From Saitoella complicata NRRL Y-17804 (taxonomy: Eukaryota; Ascomycota; Saitoellomycetes; Saitoellales; Saitoellaceae): 64,000 nucleotides of DNA. The notes under the pieces are model-generated. The model was given only the letters and a program-made list of their open reading frames with translations, searched no databases and had not been told where the DNA came from. Of the stretch, positions 22,246 to 32,947 are shown piece by piece (within the stretch, counting starts at the first letter, position 1; the number at the start of each line of letters is the position of its first letter). The stretch is taken from NCBI RefSeq assembly GCF_001661265.1, contig NW_017567002.1:248001-312000 (forward strand). Reading direction: 5' to 3'. The position numbers and the translations under genes are program-made.

Positions 22246-24294
22246 TCATCTCTCCGTGTCTGCGCTCATCTCGCTATCCATAGGGCTCCCAGTGCTTCTC
22301 AAGACAAACCTCCCGTGATCGAAATGTTTCTCATGGTACACCAGCCCATTCGAGTTTGCATAAGCCTTTCCACAACCCGGCACTTGGCAAATATATGGCC
22401 GATCCTTCTCCATTGTAGTTTCCTTCTTCTTGCCGCCTGCGGGCGATGGCGCGTGTCCAAAGGACCCAGACGCGACCTCGATATGATATTTGAGACCATT
22501 CACGTTTTTGTATGTTCGCTCACAGCCAGGCAGAGCACACCTGAACGGCCGAGTGTTCGTCTCCGGCGTCTTAGGATGACTTCTGACATGATCAAGAAGT
22601 TCGGCACCGGTCTGGAACACCGCTGTGTAGGGAGGACAGACATTACACGAATATGGAAGAACAGACTTGCTCTTTTCTGCGGAAGCAGCAGCTGCCATCG
22701 TTTCTCGGCCATTTGTGATAGGGTGATCAAACAGCACATTGTCAGCAGAGCCACATAGTTGACCATTGTGCGTACTACCAAAGGCACTTATTGGTTCCTC
22801 CAGCGACACGTTCTCAAACGTATGGTGGCCCTTGTAAGTCAGATTGTCCTGCAAAAGAGAATCCGGTAACGGAAGACTGCCGTCGTTAAGATTCAACGCC
22901 TGATCCTGGTGAGGCGTAGATTGCATGTCAGAGGGAAGCACGGATTGGTGGGCATGCGCTGCGACAAGATCGTGGTAACCCGAGGCATTGGAAGTGTTCG
23001 TAGTCATTGGTGTGCTGCGCAATGTTACAGGAGCAGGGGCCCCAGCTGTCATTGACATAGGCAGATCTGATAAAGACGGGCCCATATCTGATATTGACAT
23101 TTGCTGAAATGGTCCCGGTGATGGCTGTACAGAAGCTTGGTTCGGTAATTGTGACCCTGAAATAAGGTAATCGCCTGGTGATTCCGAAGGTCTGTATGCG
23201 TTTCCATCCTCTGCGACGTTATAAGACGGGAATTGTTGATCAAACGGATACGTCGTGTTGTCTAAAGAGGCGTAGCCTGGGAATTGGGGGAGCTCGCTGG
23301 TTTGTCGTGCGTCATGACCATATTGCTGCTGTATTGGAGGTGAAAATTCATTGTACATCGCGCCCTGCGCTTGTTGTGTCATCAGTTGAGGATCAGTGAA
23401 AGCGGCCTGTTGGCCTCCTTGTAGCTGCTGTAGCTGTGTATCCACCGAAGCATGCTCGTGTGGCTGCTGAATGTGATGCATCACGGATCCATCATTGGCG
23501 GGGATGAATTCGTTCGGTGATCCAAAGACTGTCGTGGAGTTGTATGACATGTAGTCATACGCGGTTTCGATCTGATGTTGCACCGGCAAACTCTGCTGTG
23601 TCTCAAAATCCCGTGGTGAGAATGCTGGCGGTTCCTCCTGGTTTGGTGATTGCACGTTCTTCACCGCCATGGTTTCGCGGTTGATCTTTCGCCAACGATT
23701 GCGGCACTGAAGTCCGGTTCTACCTTGAAAGTGCGGCGCAATCTTTTGCCATACTGTCCCCAGTTGGCGTACGAGTTCACCTAACCGTAGGTCGTCGTCT
23801 GGGGACCAAGGGCTAAGCTTGTCGATAGAGGGTGAAATCCCCTCTCGGTAGCGCTTTGAGCATTGATCATCCGTACGGCCTTCGATCGTCGCCGCTAAGG
23901 TGCCATCAGCAAAACTTTCTCGAGAGTGGTATTGCCGAGTAAATGCATACCAATCCTACTCCACTGTGTCCCAAACCTGGCGACACCCTCCCGAAGGAGT
24001 TGATCTTCCGCTTCCGTCCATGCTCCACGCTTGAGCTTTGGATCGAGACTATGAAACCAGCGCTTCCTACAGCTCTTGTTGGTGCGACCTGGGAGATACG
24101 TTGCTATTGTTGACCACTTTTCCGTCCTGTCACCGAAGCGAGCAACTGCCTCGCGGAGCCGTTGATCCTCACTGGGCGACCAGGGCGTTCGCGAAGATAA
24201 CGGCGCCTGTATCGAAAGTCACGAATCAGCATACAGGGACAAGGAAAAGGGGGGAAACGAAAACGTGACGAACCGTGTAGGTGCTCGACGGCAT
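22246..24294 (-). CDS. Transcription factor with three Myb repeats and C-terminal C2H2 zinc fingers
   Basis: Three exons: 24294-24274 (21 bp), 24206-23951 and 23894-22246, giving 641 residues. Three Myb/SANT repeats fill residues 14-170: TPWSPSEDQRLREAVARFG ending CRKRWFHSL, GAWTEAEDQLLREGVARFG ending CSKRYREG, and SPWSPDDDLRLGELVRQLG ending CRNRWRKI. Repeat cores keep the spaced Trp residues. A Gln/Pro/Ser-rich middle follows. Near 505-530 is a C-x2-C...H-x3-H finger (YSCNVCPPYTAVF to DHVRSH). Two Sfp1-like fingers follow: RCALPGCERTYKNVNGLKYH and ICQVPGCGKAYANSNGLVYH. The protein should be a nuclear DNA-binding regulator; target and process are unknown. The tiny first exon (MPSSTYT) is inferred from phase and the TACAG acceptor. 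Confidence 0.85.
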
Positions 24295-24705
24295 CCGCGC
24301 AGAGACCGACCCACCCCAGAACAGATTGGAGGATGATGATTAGGGAATGTCTGACCGAAAAGACAACAGTCACCGTCCAATGGAAGATGCTCCGCGCATA
24401 CGGGAGAGAATAATGATGTTTTGCTCGTTGTGTTGGAGTCGCTGACAGCTGCACGAGCATGCACCAATTGCAGTACCGAGCATACAGCTGCCACCTGTGG
24501 ACGGGGTCCTGTACTGGCAGTGTGAAGGACATATATGCCGAGGGTGAAGGGTCAAGGAGATACTGAGGTCAAGATTCAAACCGAAGACGGCAGTAACGGC
24601 AATCAGTGTTTCAATTGCTAATCATAGTCATACACTCATACCATAAGTCCCACTGTATCCATCCTTCTACTCCGCTAAAAATGCTATATCATGCCATAAA
24701 GACCC

Positions 24706-25752
24706 TCATTGGGCCTCAATGCTCTCGTTGATCTTCTTGGCCTGCTTGGTGCTAGCCTTGGAGCTGGGGCCCTTCAAGTAAGAGGCGATGAAAAACTGGC
24801 AGAAGAGGTAGGTGAGGGGAGTGAGGTAGGCAACGTTAAGGATAACAGCCCAGATCTGACCAGGAGCCTTGAGACAGCTGTCGACGAAGAGGTAGGATGC
24901 AGCGGTAGAACCGCCGACGAGGAACTGGGTGATCTGCAGGGTGGTGAGGGAGCGCTTGAGGACGCGGGGGAAGGGGAGGCGGAGGGTAGAGACGGTGTAG
25001 TAGAAGTACTATATACCAGTTAGCAATTGAAAGGGTGACAATCGCAAGACGTGACTGACCATGATGGAGTGGATGAAGGAGTTGAAGACAATGAAGATCC
25101 AGATCGGGGGAGCCTGGTAACGGATACCGGCCCACATAGTAATCATGGCTCCGGAGTGGTGGTAAGTCTGCAACAAGCTAGACTTCTTGTTCTTGACAAG
25201 GATGATGATGGTATCGAAGATCTCGTAGAACTTGGAAAGGTAGAAAAGGTAACCATAGTAGTTGATCAAGTTGTCGACAAGGTTGTCCTGGAGGGGGAAC
25301 TGATCGCAGAAGGCCTTGCCGAACTGACCGGTAGCAAGACCAGCACCGAACTGGGCGGAAACCTGACGAAAACCGTGGATAAAGGTCCAGACGGAGTAGA
25401 CGCAGAGAAATGCGTTGTGCGCAAGGACCAAGGCCTTGAACCAAAGAGAGTGGGTGAAACGAGGAGCAGGGCCACGACCGCGCGTCTTGTTGATCAAGTG
25501 AACGCAGGTAGAGTAGATCAATGCGGTGATGATGGGAGTCTTGTAGTCCATCATGGTACCGTAGGTCTCACTGGGCGCACAACGATTAGCGATCGTATGC
25601 GGAAGGAGCATTGATCCAACTTACGGGAACGGGATCCATTGCTTGGGCCTTGAAGGATAGACGTGGTCGCCCTTCGCAATGGCCTCGTAAAGGCCAGCGG
25701 CGGTCTGCGTCGCAATAGCGGACTGGTTGTTGAAGGCAATGTACTGCATCAT
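24706..25752 (-). CDS. ELO-family fatty acid elongase (ketoacyl-CoA synthase)
   Basis: Three exons: 25752-25625, 25570-25060 and 25008-24706, giving 313 residues. The ELO core is present: FYLSKFYEIFDTIIILVKNK, the histidine box LQTYHHSGAM at 176-185 and NSFIHSIMYFYYT, with several predicted membrane spans and a Lys-rich C-terminus (SKASTKQAKKINE) that may act as an ER retention signal. The box reads Q-T-Y-H-H rather than H-x-x-H-H. In the family this Q-x-x-H-H variant is associated with elongases acting on polyunsaturated or C18-C20 acids rather than yeast Elo2/3-type very-long saturated acids; that is family knowledge, not proof. It works in the ER membrane with the reductases and dehydratase of chain elongation. 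Confidence 0.92.
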
Positions 25753-26551
25753 GGATCGTCGAACGAAGACGGGCGCTCACGTCGTAAAGGGTGATAAAGA
25801 CTGATCAGATAGAAGAACTGAACGGCGAACAACGATTCAGTCCAGCAAAGGAACCTATCAACCCTCTATATTAGAGAGGGAAGATCGAGAGTTTGTTGAG
25901 GAATTGTTCAACTTTTTGGGGCGTGCACCCCAACTTTTGACAACCGAGACTCACTTGCACGCTTGCCGCGCGCGAACGTCCGTAACCTTCCCCAACGCCA
26001 GAGACCTTCTTGCACTGCCACCACCTGGGCAACCAAAGCCCGCGTAGAAAGAAACGGTTCGCCGTTACAGGTACGAGATGACCCCCGGATCTGCGACGTT
26101 CCGGTGGGTTTGTTTGAATACATGGGTCCAGAGAGGTCGCGGTCTCAGACCTCCGATGCCCTACGTCTATGGTTGCCCAGTAGAAGGTTCACCGAGCCAT
26201 GATCGGTAGCTCAGAGGCAATTGCCGCTCACAAAAGACATCAGAATACCTGCTGCTGACTGCACTCTTCCACGCGCGTATGTCTCGGCGAAACTGTCTAT
26301 TTCGGTAAAGAAGTCCGACGGTCGTTCGGAGAATGCCCAAAAATGTCAGACAACCGTCCCTAAACAACAACGAACATCAGATATGAGAAGTACGTTCTGT
26401 AGCTAAGATAATGCGGAAAAATCATGAAGCAACCTTATCTTGGGGGTATCCTCTAGGTTCCATAAACAACCCGAACAGCAAAACTCCGCCAATCCATTCT
26501 CCCAGAGGTATCGTTTGCCGCCGATGAATCAGGTCGTAACGCCTGAGTGAT
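25753..26551. other. Intergenic: ELO promoter and APC15-like gene 3' end, with two short palindromes
   Basis: About 800 bp with no convincing gene. Two inverted repeats lie 110-165 bp upstream of the ELO start: CCCTCT at 25862-25867 with AGAGGG at 25875-25880, and TTGGGG at 25916-25921 with CCCCAA at 25928-25933. They could be factor-binding sites or stem-loops in the 5' leader. Confidence 0.4.
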
Positions 26552-27168
26552 TTACTCATCGTCATCGTAGTCACCTTCGCTTTCGCTCCACCCTGCTGAA
26601 CTGGGTTCAGCAATATCAGCATCCAAGTCCACTTCATCCATCATCATGCTTTGCTCGTCCATATCCCTTTCAGGGCTCATCATAGGACTACTCCTCGGGC
26701 TCTCCATTCCTGCATCATGGACCATCGGAACAACTCGCTGCGTCTGCGGCGTTATTCGTGTAGCACTGACATCATAATCTCCTTCGCTTGCACTTTCTAT
26801 GTCCGCATCCAGATCTGGCTCCTCCTCATTTAGCGGTACAGACGATGACCGCTCCGATGCGTCTTCATCAAACCCACCGCCTGAGCGCGGAGAGGTTGCG
26901 ACTTCAAGACGCTCGAGCTCCATCTCAAGTAGTTCATCCATCGTGTGTTTTAGACCTGGTGGTCGGAGATATGAGGAACCCCACATGCTGATCTGCTTGA
27001 GCTGTAGACTGCTTTAGTCACCTAATACGAGCAGTGAGAGAACGAACTCACTTGATTCTCATATTCTTCTTCTTCAAGATCCAATTGCGACTTTTTCGAC
27101 GACGGCGTGATAATGGTGCATGACCGCGATGTGTCCCGCCGGTACCAGAAAGGCTGTGCTTGTGCCAT
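26552..27168 (-). CDS. APC15/Mnd2-like anaphase-promoting complex subunit
   Basis: Exons 27168-27052 and 27001-26552, giving 188 residues. The N-terminus places an aromatic motif (QPFWYRRD) ahead of an acidic helix (DLEEEEYENQLKQISM), then GSSYLRPPGLKHTMDELLE, which resembles the W-x-R-P-P-G-x-x-K-T segment of fungal Apc15. The rest is strongly acidic and contains DLDADI twice, each followed after some residues by SEGDYD, an internal repeat. APC15/Mnd2 helps regulate turnover of checkpoint-bound APC/C co-activators (and in yeast restrains Ama1 in meiosis). The match rests on a short motif and composition, so the assignment is probable rather than certain. It diverges from the RGG-rich gene across 168 bp. 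Confidence 0.65.
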
Positions 27169-27336
27169 TGGCAACGGTCTTCAAGGTCCCAAGCGTTGCT
27201 GGAATTGGGAAGGCTGTTCCTTCTAATGTGTTGGTCTTCCTGTGGGTCTTCGATGTTATGCGTCGGTGTTGCACGTTCGTGCATGGAGTTGCAGCAACCT
27301 TCAAACCCCGTACGAGAAGCATTCATCCAGCACGAT

Positions 27337-28552
27337 ATGGGAGACCGATACAGGTGAGCGTGTACGAAAGGTTGCGCATACTTGTACTGATTTTGCTCTG
27401 TTGCAGAGACAGAAGTGACAGAGGCGGTAGATATGGGCCTCCACCGGGACGGCGCGACTACGAGTATGAGCGTGACAGTCGCGATAGATCCAGAGGTCGC
27501 GGAGGATTTGGACGTTCTCCAGACCGTGGAAGAGGCGGAGGTCCATACCGTCCACGCTCACCTTCGCCATGTGGCTACGATCGGGATAGAAGACGGTCAC
27601 CTCCGCCATTTCGCGGTGGGTACAGTGGAGGCCCTCCAAGCCCACGCGACAGAAGGGATACGAGACCAGACTTGAGGCCGCCTTATGGTGGTTATGCTGA
27701 TCAAAGACCAATGAACCGCTTAGCGGACGATGTCCGTGGACCTGAACGACAAGCGTCTAGACCTTCACCCCCTCCTCCCTCTAATACTTCTAACGCCGGA
27801 CAAAGATCCGGTGTGATACCCAGCCCGGCTCGAGCTCCCTTGCCACCCTCCCGCAATGTGGACGGCGCTCCTACTCGACTGTCTTCGCAAGTGTTCCGTC
27901 AAGCACCACCATATAACCCTGGTGGCCCACGAGACTCTCCAGTTGGCCCACCACGAGGACCCCGCAATCCCAGTTTTGGCAGCGGTCCATCACCTGGACC
28001 TCGCGGTGGATTTAGAGGGGGCGCACCTTACAGGGGAGGGTTCAGACAGGGTCCTCCACCATCATTCATGAATCAGAGGTCTAGCATGTCGGTAGCGTCG
28101 CCAGCAACACCATCGTGGAGTTCACCGGCAGGGATACGAAGACAAAGTACGTTTGGGGCGTCACATAATGGCCCTGCCGATAGTCCAGCGGTGCAAGGAG
28201 GTGAGGGTGAAAAGGTGGAAACATGGGCGCCAGTGGTCGAGGAATCTGTGCGTCCAGTAATAACGAGGATCGGGCGTGTCGGATACGAGTCTATCAGGCC
28301 TCAACTTGACGAGGAGGTGAGTTGCTCTAAAGTTCAAGACCCAGTCAAATGCTAACCTTGTCAAAGGTTGTCCGATTGCGTCGTGAGTATGAAGAACTGG
28401 ATCGGAAAGATTTGGAGAAACAAAAGCGTAAGCGAGCAGCGATATCGGATTACAACAAGGCGGAGCGGGATTCCACCGCAATCGCATATAGAGTAGAATT
28501 GGCCGAGCAACAACTGGATGGCATGCTCACAGGAACGATACTCTTTGATTAA
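27337..28552 (+). CDS. RGG/SR-rich low-complexity protein with C-terminal coiled coil
   Basis: Exons 27337-27353 (17 bp), 27407-28316 and 28367-28552, giving 370 residues. The start MGDRYRDRSDRGGRYGPPPG opens about 170 residues rich in Arg, Gly, Asp, Pro and Ser with RGRGG, DRSRGRGG and SP dipeptides. A Pro/Ser-rich middle has several SxPGPRGG runs. The last 75 residues form a charged helix (RLRREYEELDRKDLEKQKRK) likely to be a coiled coil. RGG and RS-like segments are typical of RNA-binding or mRNA-processing factors, but no RRM or other domain is visible and I do not recognise the gene. The 17 bp first exon makes simple ORF calls start wrongly upstream. Confidence 0.75.
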
Positions 28553-29124
28553 GGAATATGGCATTGCTGTAGTGGATGCTGGATATCTGCTCTTCATCAC
28601 TATCAATCATACAGGTGTTCTTCTCCTCCGTCAACTCAACGGCTCTTTCTAGTGTGCCGTAACCTCCATGATGAATGCACTCCCTTAGAACTTCTTGCAC
28701 TCTGTAAACATGTGTTAGCGCTTCCCATGATATTCAAAGACGTAAACCCACCTAATTCCGTTCGCGAAGGATCCAGTGGCAACGCACAGAAGTATCCGAA
28801 CTGTGAATTACGTTAGCCAAGCGTAGGATGAGCTTGCTTCGAACTACCTTCTGCATTTGCTCAAACATCTGCTTCGAATTCAGGCGCAGCTTCACACAGC
28901 TCAGTCCGCCGTCTGATACGCGTCTGAAAATGCTTGTCAGCCTGATTTCAGGGCATACGACGCATGCAATGGACACACCGGCAGACAGTAGACTCGTCGG
29001 AATCCCTCTCCGAATCGAACGTGTAGTTGGAGCGTGGGCTCTCATTGAGGAACCGATCGAGCCGCTGCACATTCTTAACAGCTTCTGGATCGTCCATAGG
29101 GGTTTGCTGGGTGTTCATCGACAT
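28527..29124 (-). CDS. Small hypothetical protein with four exons
   Basis: Exons 29124-28979, 28923-28848, 28800-28752 and 28699-28527, giving 148 residues. Three introns of about 47-55 bp with proper donors and acceptors join in phase, which supports a real gene. Recognisable stretches are MDDPEAVKNVQRLDRFLNES, SCVKLRLNSKQMFEQMQK and FGYFCALPLDPSRTEL. I do not recognise the family. The frame is open upstream with a Cys pair (RCERC), and the true start could lie up to 29220, before the ALG3 ATG. The predicted stop overlaps the 3' end of the RGG gene by 26 bp in convergent orientation, so the last exon may be modelled wrongly. The last acceptor uses an AGAG site at 28700. Confidence 0.45.
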
Positions 29125-29247
29125 AGTTGCGATTGCTTCGTGGTCCGGGTCTTTTTCGTTGTGGTGTTTAACTGCCTGCACCTTGACGTTCTGGCATCGC
29201 TCGCACCTTAATTCCGCGTCCCCGGCGACTGTACGGACCTCACCATC

Positions 29248-30649
29248 ATGGCTTCCTCGGTGATATCCTTGGCTAGGGGCATGCTGTTTGATCCTCGATG
29301 TTCAAAGGTTGCTTCACGTTGCCTTTTGGTTGCAGAATGCTTCCTCTGTACAGCAATTGTACTGAAAGTACCATGTTGGTGGCATAGCAGATAACGGGAC
29401 CGTTCCTCGGCGGCTAACGTTGAAGCACAGATACGGAGATTGATTGGAAAGCATATATGACACAAGTCTCCCAATTCCTTGCCGGCGAACGGGACTATTC
29501 TTTGATCAAGGGCGGCACGGGCCCATTAGTGTGTGTTTGACCGTTCTCGAGACTCAAGGGTGTTTGCTGACCAATTGTAGGTATCCGGCCGGACATGTAT
29601 ACGTCTATACAGCTCTATTCAAGATAACAAATGGCGGCAATGATGTCTTTGCGGCTCAAGTCATCTTTACGGCGCTCTATCTCACAACGCTGGCGTTGGT
29701 GATGGCATGCTACCGTCGTGCTGAAGCACCGCCGTATATTTTTGGATTGCTCATCCTCTCCAAACGATTACACAGTATCTACATTCTCCGCCTCTTCAAC
29801 GACTGCTGGGCTATGTTCTTTGCCTTTGCTGCCATTTACGCTTTGCAGAGAAAGGCTTGGACCATCGGTAGTGTGTTGTACAGTTTGGCGTTGAGCATCA
29901 AGATGAATGTTCTTCTTCTCCTGCCTGCTCTGGGGATGATTCTTCTGCAAGCACTTGGACGCGATCGAGCTATACGGCAGGCCATTATCATTGCTCAAAT
30001 ACAGGTTGTCTTGGCGTTGCCCTTCACACTAAGTGGTTTTGCAAGGAGTTACCTTGCCGGCGCCTTCGAGTTCACACGCGCATTCTTCTACAAATGGACG
30101 GTGAACTGGCGGTCTGTCAGTGCAGAGACGTTCTTGTCCAAGGGCTTCTCGAGGAGCTTGCTAATTGGACATGTTCTCACTTTGCTGGTGTTCATGTCGA
30201 CGAGGTGGAACGCTCCGTCAGGACGGTCACTCACAGACTTGATCGTGTCCGTCTTTGAACGAGGTCCGGCTGTTCAATTGCGTGAAGCTCGTGCACGTGC
30301 GGGCGTGACACCTCAGTTTGTCCTAACGACGATGTTTGGCGCCAACGTCATTGGCATCTTGTTCGCTCGCTCCCTTCACTATCAATTCTACTCATGGTTC
30401 GCATGGATGACACCATTCCTGCTGTGGAGATCAGGGATGCACCCACTGTTGTTGATCACTACTTGGGCAGCACAAGAGTGGGCATGGGATGTGTACCCAA
30501 GCACGTCAACAAGTTCCATGGTTGTGGTGGGGATATTGTTATTGCAGGTCGTCAGAGCGTGGGTTGGCAGTGGAGAAGACCAAATGGAAGCTCTACGGAG
30601 AAGATCGAGAGAGGAACACGATACAGTTACGGCGAAGAAAGGGAAATAA
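29248..30649 (+). CDS. ALG3: Dolichyl-P-Man:Man5GlcNAc2-PP-dolichol alpha-1,3-mannosyltransferase ALG3
   Basis: Exons 29248-29374, 29431-29530 and 29581-30649, giving 431 residues. The junctions produce [12 protein letters not shown] and [16 protein letters not shown], the two luminal signature segments of ALG3, neither of which is intact without splicing. The remaining features are [43 protein letters not shown] and [14 protein letters not shown], plus about ten hydrophobic spans, all typical of this GT58 enzyme. It sits in the ER membrane and adds the first dolichol-phosphate-mannose-dependent mannose to the lipid-linked oligosaccharide for N-glycosylation. Its start codon is only about 124 bp from the start of the minus-strand small gene, so the two share a very short promoter region. 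Confidence 0.95.
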
Positions 30650-30818
30650 GGTTATCCATCAGGGGTATAATTTCTAACTAGTACACCACAGCTGCCTTAG
30701 CAGTCTGAATCCAAAATTCAAAAGAAGAGACCTAGAAGCGAAAATCGACAAATTCAAGAGCAGTGATTATCGTGCGTTATTCACACACGTCGACTGGCGG
30801 TGCACAGGCTAGTGCACT

Positions 30819-31217
30819 TCACCATCTCTCTTGGCCGGGGCCGCCGAAGCTTCCACCGGGTCCTCCACCGGGGCCGCCGCGACCACCAGGGCCACCGTGA
30901 TGACCGCCGTGATGGCCGCCAAAGCTTCCACCGGGTCCACCTCCGGGCCCACCACCGTACCCTCCACCTGGTCCACCGAATCCACCACCACCCTGGGGAC
31001 CGCCAAAACCCCCGCCGGGACCTCCTTGGTGACCTCCGAAACCTGGTCCACCACCCATTCCCGGTCCTCCGCCATATCCTCCACCGTGGCCACCCTGGCC
31101 GTAGCCGCCGCCCTGGGGAGGGGGAGGGCCTTGGTGACCCATGTGAGTCAATTTGCTCAAGAGACCTTGATGATGGTGGTGGTTAAAAAGTCCGCGATCT
31201 TCGGGAGGAGGAGGCAT
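30819..31217 (-). CDS. Gly/His-rich low-complexity protein
   Basis: Single exon, 132 residues. The N-terminus MPPPPEDRGLFNHHHHQG carries a His run and a short hydrophobic/basic helix (GLLSKLTHMGH). The remaining 100 residues are about half glycine with Pro, His and Phe, including GGHHGGHHGG and repeated GGPGGSFGG units. No signal peptide is visible, so it is probably cytosolic or nuclear. His-rich glycine repeats can bind metals such as Zn, Ni or Cu and can drive phase separation, but this is inference from composition. I do not recognise an orthologous family. Composition is biased by GGT/GGC repeats on the reverse strand; coding is supported by the intact frame and normal ATG. Confidence 0.65.
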   Translation of the reverse strand: MPPPPEDRGLFNHHHHQGLLSKLTHMGHQGPPPPQGGGYGQGGHGGGYGGGPGMGGGPGFGGHQGGPGGGFGGPQGGGGFGGPGGGYGGGPGGGPGGSFGGHHGGHHGGPGGRGGPGGGPGGSFGGPGQERW

Positions 31218-31790
31218 GATTGTGAATGTAGGTTGTAGTTTCTTTGCTAAGGGTCTACTGAGATGGGCTACGTAGACTTATATACAGACGAAGGCGAATA
31301 CGTGGATGTATGCCAAGACACTACTTATGACTACGTCGTACGGTATGTGTGGACAATCTTGGTGTTGCGGAAGAGCACGTCTTTCGACGGATTATGATAC
31401 ATCTGCCATGAATTGTGCTCGCTCGGCATACCGGTATAACGGGATAGCTGGTAAACGTACAGTACCACGGATCCGGAGGAAGTGTTCATGAAAACATTGC
31501 TGCAGCCGGCCGGAGGAGGATGTAGACGGTAGTGAAGACAGATTCTAGAGACACTTGCCGGGATAGGAGAGCCCAATACAGTCAAACGACTGATTCAATT
31601 GTATAACACGAAGGTTTGCTCCGTACGCGACTGCCGATATCGCACCTGCAATTGCAATTGCAACCCGGAGCGCTTGCCAGGCGCCGCATGTGGCTTCCGC
31701 GACGTCACCCCAAACAGGATTCACCGAGTGTTGAGCAACAACACAAAGAATAACCAGATCAGAACGAGCATATATACCAGTAAACCAGTT
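31218..31790. other. Intergenic: divergent promoter region of the Gly/His-rich gene and YPT1
   Basis: No gene seen in 573 bp between the two divergent starts. Short overlapping frames lack coding character. Confidence 0.4.
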
Positions 31791-32696
31791 ATGAATCCTG
31801 AGTGGTATGCTCCATCTGCTTGTCTTGCTGCTGCCGGTCGCTAATAGCTGTTTGCAGAGTACCTTCGTTTGTGTGTTATCACAAGACCGCCCAGACTGAT
31901 TTACACCCTTCACAGATACGACTACCTCTTCAAGACCCTGCTTATCGGAGACTCTGGTGTTGGAAAGAGTTGTTTGCTGTACGACTAATATTCGTTCTGC
32001 TTTACAATGCTAACGTGGACTACATACAGGTTGCGATTCGCCGACGATACCTACACTGAGAGTTACATTTCTACCATCGGTGTGGACTTTGTATGTTTTC
32101 CTTCCAGTCCGAGTCTTCGCTACATGATCGGTCCGGCGTGCTGACGTGTTGTTTTCCAGAAAATCCGTACCATTGAGCTTGACGGTAAGACCGTGAAGCT
32201 TCAGATCTGGGATACCGCTGGTCAAGAACGTTTCCGTACCATCACCTCCTCTTACTACCGTGGCGCTCATGGTATCATCGTTGTCTACGATGTCACCGAC
32301 CAGGATACCTTCAACAACGTAAAGCAGTGGTTGCAGGAGATTGACAGATATGCGACTGAAGGCGTGAACAAGCTCCTTGTCGGAAACAAGAGCGATATGA
32401 CGGACAAGAAGGTTGTGGAGTACACTGTTGCAAAGGTTCGTTGGCTTTGGTCCTAAAAGGTGATGTTAAAATGTGCTAATTTTGCTTTCCAGGAATTCGC
32501 TGATGGACTCGGCATTCCCTTCCTCGAAACCAGTGCAAAGAGCGCTACCAACGTCGAGCAGGCTTTCTTGACAATGGCTAGGCAGATTAAGGAGAGAATG
32601 GGTAGCAACACCGTGAACACTGCCGGTGGGAAGAGCACGGTGAAGGTTGGACAAGGTCAGAGTGTGAACCAGCAGTCGAGTGGAGGGTGTTGTTAA
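31791..32696 (+). CDS. YPT1: Rab1-type GTPase YPT1
   Basis: Five exons: 31791-31801 (11 bp), 31916-31978, 32030-32090, 32160-32435 and 32493-32696, giving 204 residues. All G boxes are present: GDSGVGKS at 15-22, DTAGQE at 63-68, NKSD at 121-124 and SAK at 151-153. The effector loop reads [20 protein letters not shown], identical in kind to Rab1/Ypt1, and the protein ends CC for double geranylgeranylation. Ypt1 controls ER-to-Golgi transport and early autophagy on Golgi and pre-autophagosomal membranes. The first exon holds only ATGAATCCTGA, and its GTGGTA donor is needed to read MNPEYDYLF. Confidence 0.96.
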
Positions 32697-32947
32697 GTGG
32701 ATGCGGTGGTGACATATCAGAGTTGTCAAGTGGGAGCAGGAGGATTGGAATGGACGGAACTCGTAGGCTTGCTTGGTCTTAATAATGGCGGGTGCGATGC
32801 AGTTGATTGTTACGTTTCTGGATTGGTTACTACACATCTTATATCTGTCTTCCAACACTTCTTCCGTGTATAATCCTCTTGGCACTTGTAGCTGGTGCGA
32901 CGACGTACACGCACGTCAACGTTACAACCCTAAAACACAACGCCAAA

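Noticed and set aside
26167-26230. Possible tRNA gene (GGTAGCTCAGAGGC resembles box A)
   Set aside because: No box B or foldable cloverleaf follows at the right distance.
30809-31238. Plus-strand frames opposite the Gly/His-rich gene
   Set aside because: Repeats of GGT/GGC generate open frames on both strands; the minus strand has the normal ATG and a sensible N-terminus.
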